Origin: Umbelopsis ramanniana AG
Lineage: Eukaryota; Mucoromycota; Umbelopsidomycetes; Umbelopsidales; Umbelopsidaceae
Direction: 5' to 3'
Assembly: GCF_025399195.1 (NCBI RefSeq)
Contig: NW_026252143.1
Location: 103,457 to 167,456, forward strand
Length of the DNA stretch: 64,000 bases
The notes beneath the pieces are model-generated. The model searched no databases. It had not been told where the DNA came from and saw only the letters and a program-made list of their open reading frames with translations. A program made the position numbers and the translations under genes. Shown one piece after another: positions 61,394 through 64,000 of this stretch. The stretch's first letter is position 1. Each line of letters begins with the position of its first letter.

Positions 61394-62583
61394 ATGCCGC
61401 CTTTTGTTGAAAGCCAAACATCCGGAGAGGCGCCTATAGACCATCGCCATCCTCTATATCGGGGTACCTGGAAGCGGTCCATTCCGGGGATAGACGATGA
61501 TTTCGCCAAGGATGACATGGATGAACCCCATTTGAAGCGAAAATTCGCCATCTTGAGCTCCCATCCTGAAGTCGAAAAACTTTACGGAACCGATATTCGA
61601 ACATTATATGTGGCCATTGCAAACGCAGCAGCACAAGTGGGCCTCGCCTATTATTTCGGCCGGATCAATGTCTCACTCTGGCAAATGCTGGTCGTTGCCT
61701 ACTTTGTGGGAGGAACTCTTACAGCCCTCAGTGGAGTGTTGATCCATGAAGCATGTCATAGTCTTGTTCTCTCCAGTAGATTCTGGAACCGTATTGTTGG
61801 GCTGATTGCAAATATCAATCTCCCTGTACCAATTGCACAATCGTTCCGCCGGTATCACTTGGAACATCACACATGGCAAGGAGTTGAAGGCATGGACCCA
61901 GATCTTCCTTTGGATTGGGAAAGAACCTTGATTCGTGGTAACGCACTCAAGAAGACTCTGTGGATTCTCATTTATCCTTTCATGTATGTCATTCGTGGTG
62001 CCGTACAACAGCATCGCCAAAACAAGTCCCCGTCCAAGTGGGAACTTATCAATGTAGCATTCACCATTTGCTCCGACGCACTTATTGTTAAATTGGCAGG
62101 CTGGAGAGGCCTTGGCTACTTGTTCCTTTCCTTGTGGTTCGGCTATTCTCTCCATCCTGGAGCTGCTCATTTTGTTCAAGAACATTACACATTTGATGAC
62201 GGTCAAGAAACCTACAGCTATTATGGAGTGTTGAATATTCCGTTTATGAACATTGGATACCATAACGAGCATCATGATTTCCAAAAGGTAATTTGAATCA
62301 AATATTTATCCTGCCAAACAGGATTGACTGTGTTAAATATTCCCCATCTCCATTTCAGATCCCGTGGTCTGGTCTTCCAGCTCTTCGATCCATTGCACGC
62401 GAATACTATGACACACTCTCCTATCATACATCATGGTTGTACGTGCATTGGAAGTTCATCACTGAGCCTACCATTGGCCCACAATCTCGTGTATACCGCA
62501 CAGAGAAAGATCACAAGGAGGGAAGACATATGCTTAAAGATATGCGTAAGCAGTTCATGTCTGGAAGACTGAAGCAGGCCTAG
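61394..62583 (+). CDS. Sphingolipid delta-4 desaturase (DEGS1/Dsd1 type)
   Basis: An ER-membrane enzyme that introduces the 4,5-trans double bond into dihydroceramide on the way to glucosylceramide. Exons 61394-62287 and 62359-62583 give 372 residues. The ATG at 61394 is the first in frame. The three di-iron histidine boxes are HEACH (in SGVLIHEACHSLVL), HLEHH (in FRRYHLEHHTWQGVEGMD) and NEHHD (in NIGYHNEHHDFQK). The block preceding the last box, EHYTFDDGQETYSYYGVLN, is diagnostic of DEGS. The N-terminal region contains HPLYRGTWKRSIPGID and HPEVEKLYG, comparable to the lipid desaturase N-domain. Four or more membrane segments are visible. Confidence 0.95.
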
Positions 62584-63081
62584 ATTATTCTTTTCGATCG
62601 GAGAAAACGGTTTCGCCGATGCGGCCGTTCATCTATCTGCGATGTCAAAGTCGCGTTTTCCATTCAACCGGATAGTATAGCCGGATAGTATCGCGTAAAG
62701 CGAAAAAAAAAAGTCCCCATTAAGACACAGAACTATGTAGATTTATCATTGCTCTCCTCCCTTTGCACTGCCCCACTCACCAAGCCAAACACTTGCTTCT
62801 CAATATACCTTGTTAATCTGCGTTGTGTTTCTTGACCGTTCTAGTCATTTAAACCTATATCATCTCTGGTTGGATCACTTACATCGTCACAAAGAAACCC
62901 GACACCAAATTGAAAATGATCGAATGATTGGTCTATTGAAGTACAGCGTATGAGTTTGAGTTGATTGGGGGATTGGGCATTTCATAACTACTTAAAGTCT
63001 ATATGGAAAAAAAGGGGCATGGTAACGTTGGACGCTGACAAGGAAATATATAACAAGCTACTACAAGCCGTATGAGGGGAA
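62584..63081. other. Convergent intergenic region
   Basis: The 3' flanks of the desaturase and heme lyase genes. An 11-bp direct repeat CCGGATAGTAT occurs at 62668 and 62681. No gene is seen. Confidence 0.6.
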
Positions 63082-63964
63082 TCATGAAGAAGGATTGGCA
63101 GCAGAAGACGATGACTCATCAGAAGGGAACCACTGCTCCCACTTTTCCTTGGCAGCAACCTTGAATCGGGTCATGACGGAATCAAGATCGTCCATAGCGG
63201 GTCTAACATCCAGATGGAAGACAGGAACACCAGGGCTTTCCTCTGGAGCTTCATAATAATCAATGACATACCGAGTTTCCTTTCCACAGCGAGATACAAA
63301 CCAGTCATGACGATCAAATGGCTGAGGAGCACTACACAAACAGAACATGTTAACTACCAAAGATACAGCCCAACCAAACCCAGTCTAAGCAAACCCTTAC
63401 CCCATCCAAGTATGAAATCTAGCCTTTGGACTAATCTGCTGAGGCTTTCCTTGGAAACGAGCCAAATAGGGATCCTCATTGCAATCGCTGAGATAGAAAA
63501 ACGAAGTCATGAGTAATGAATGATAAACCAGGTACAAAAGTGCCTGCATGTAGTCAAACCTACCAAGATTTAAGTGATTCCCACTTGAGAACTTCATTCC
63601 ACGCCTCCTCGTTCAAGAAGTTGTGAATATCGACCATAGTCTCAACGTGCTCCTCTGGAGTTTCCCAGCCCTTACGTCTGAGTGCATTATAGAACTGTTG
63701 AGGGGAAGGGTACTCCCATCTTTCGCTTTGGCCAGCAATCTTTGGAATGGAAGATATGGTACGTTCTGTAGGCAATTCAATAGTTTGGTCGGCCTGACGG
63801 TCCTGAGTGAGGTTAGGCATCATGTTGAGTTCATTGAGTTTGTCGCTGACAGGGGTGTTGCTGTTGTGCATGGGACAACCTGGTGGCGGGGATGGCTTTT
63901 CCTCTGGCTTTTTTCCTTCGTGCATAGGACAGCCTGGAGGTGGAGTCATGGGTGATGGCGACAT
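63082..63964 (-). CDS. CYC3: Holocytochrome c synthase (cytochrome c heme lyase)
   Basis: HCCS attaches heme to the CXXCH cysteines of apocytochrome c in the mitochondrial intermembrane space. The first exon (from 63964) begins [18 protein letters not shown] and repeats [10 protein letters not shown] about 20 residues later: two CP heme-binding motifs. The core follows with [20 protein letters not shown] and [18 protein letters not shown]. Later exons carry [20 protein letters not shown] then [17 protein letters not shown], the heme-handling region with the conserved His and Asp. The final block is [19 protein letters not shown]. It stops at 63082. Three exons are separated by short introns. 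It could be a cytochrome c or c1 lyase; a single enzyme usually does both outside yeast. Confidence 0.94.
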
Positions 63965-64000
63965 GTTTGGAATAGCAAAGGATTCTTCGTTGAATGAGTT

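Noticed and set aside
62668-62691. 11-bp direct repeat CCGGATAGTAT as a possible insertion footprint
   Set aside because: The copies are only 2 bp apart with no inserted element or inverted ends; a chance or slippage duplication is simpler.

Overview
This window is a gene-dense eukaryotic nuclear segment. Genes are broken by many short GT-AG introns of about 50-120 bp, with CTAAT/CTAAC-like branch sites. Homologues point to a fungus: GH81 and GH55 glucanases, a Tof1/Swi1 fork-protection protein, a Rho1-type DH-PH exchange factor and a fungal-type MFS carrier. Several genes absent from budding yeast are also present (ZC4H2-like coiled coil, CFIm25/NUDT21, CAND1, SLC35C1-type GDP-fucose transporter, tetraspanin, a bZIP with an ATF6-like basic region). 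That mix suggests an early-diverging lineage, most likely Mucoromycota (Mucorales-like). This is inference from gene content; the species cannot be named. I found no tRNA, rRNA, CRISPR or intact transposon.

Layout. 1-5.2 kb: 3' part of an Mdm1/SNX13-type sorting nexin, then an orphan multipass membrane protein. 5.8-12.2 kb: Tof1/Timeless; mitochondrial ribosomal protein bL35m (minus), head to head with a ZC4H2-like coiled-coil protein, start codons 48 bp apart. 12.4-17.9 kb: an SLC45/Sut1-like sugar carrier (minus) and a SAM methyltransferase with a possible myristoylation signal. 17.9-26.3 kb: sparse; one small unknown protein, a 534-residue bZIP factor with a predicted membrane segment, a tetraspanin-like protein and CFIm25. 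26.5-36.5 kb: a beta-1,3-glucanase block made of a secreted GH81 enzyme with C-terminal trefoil-like modules, a decayed tandem GH81 copy, and a secreted GH55 enzyme. 36.7-50.7 kb: gephyrin-like molybdenum cofactor enzyme, MFS carrier, Fpg-type DNA glycosylase, Bmt6-like rRNA methyltransferase, NOP58, a small unknown protein, an Mpv17/PXMP2 membrane protein, a Pro/Arg-rich protein and a GDP-fucose transporter. 50.9-64 kb: CAND1, a possible 54-residue microprotein, a DH-PH RhoGEF, a TTC9-like TPR protein, sphingolipid delta-4 desaturase and cytochrome c heme lyase.

Most genes are unrelated housekeeping loci. The one functional grouping is GH81 plus GH55, which together would cut beta-1,3-glucan internally and from chain ends. 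Their TATA boxes sit at an identical distance from the start codons.

The most interesting observations are the bZIP whose hydrophobic segment is assembled across an intron, so retention of that intron would give a soluble truncated factor; the ZC4H2-like protein without its zinc finger; recurrent 4-20 nt microexons; and the decayed GH81 paralogue. Exon joins were worked out by eye and checked by reading-frame closure; none is confirmed by transcripts.
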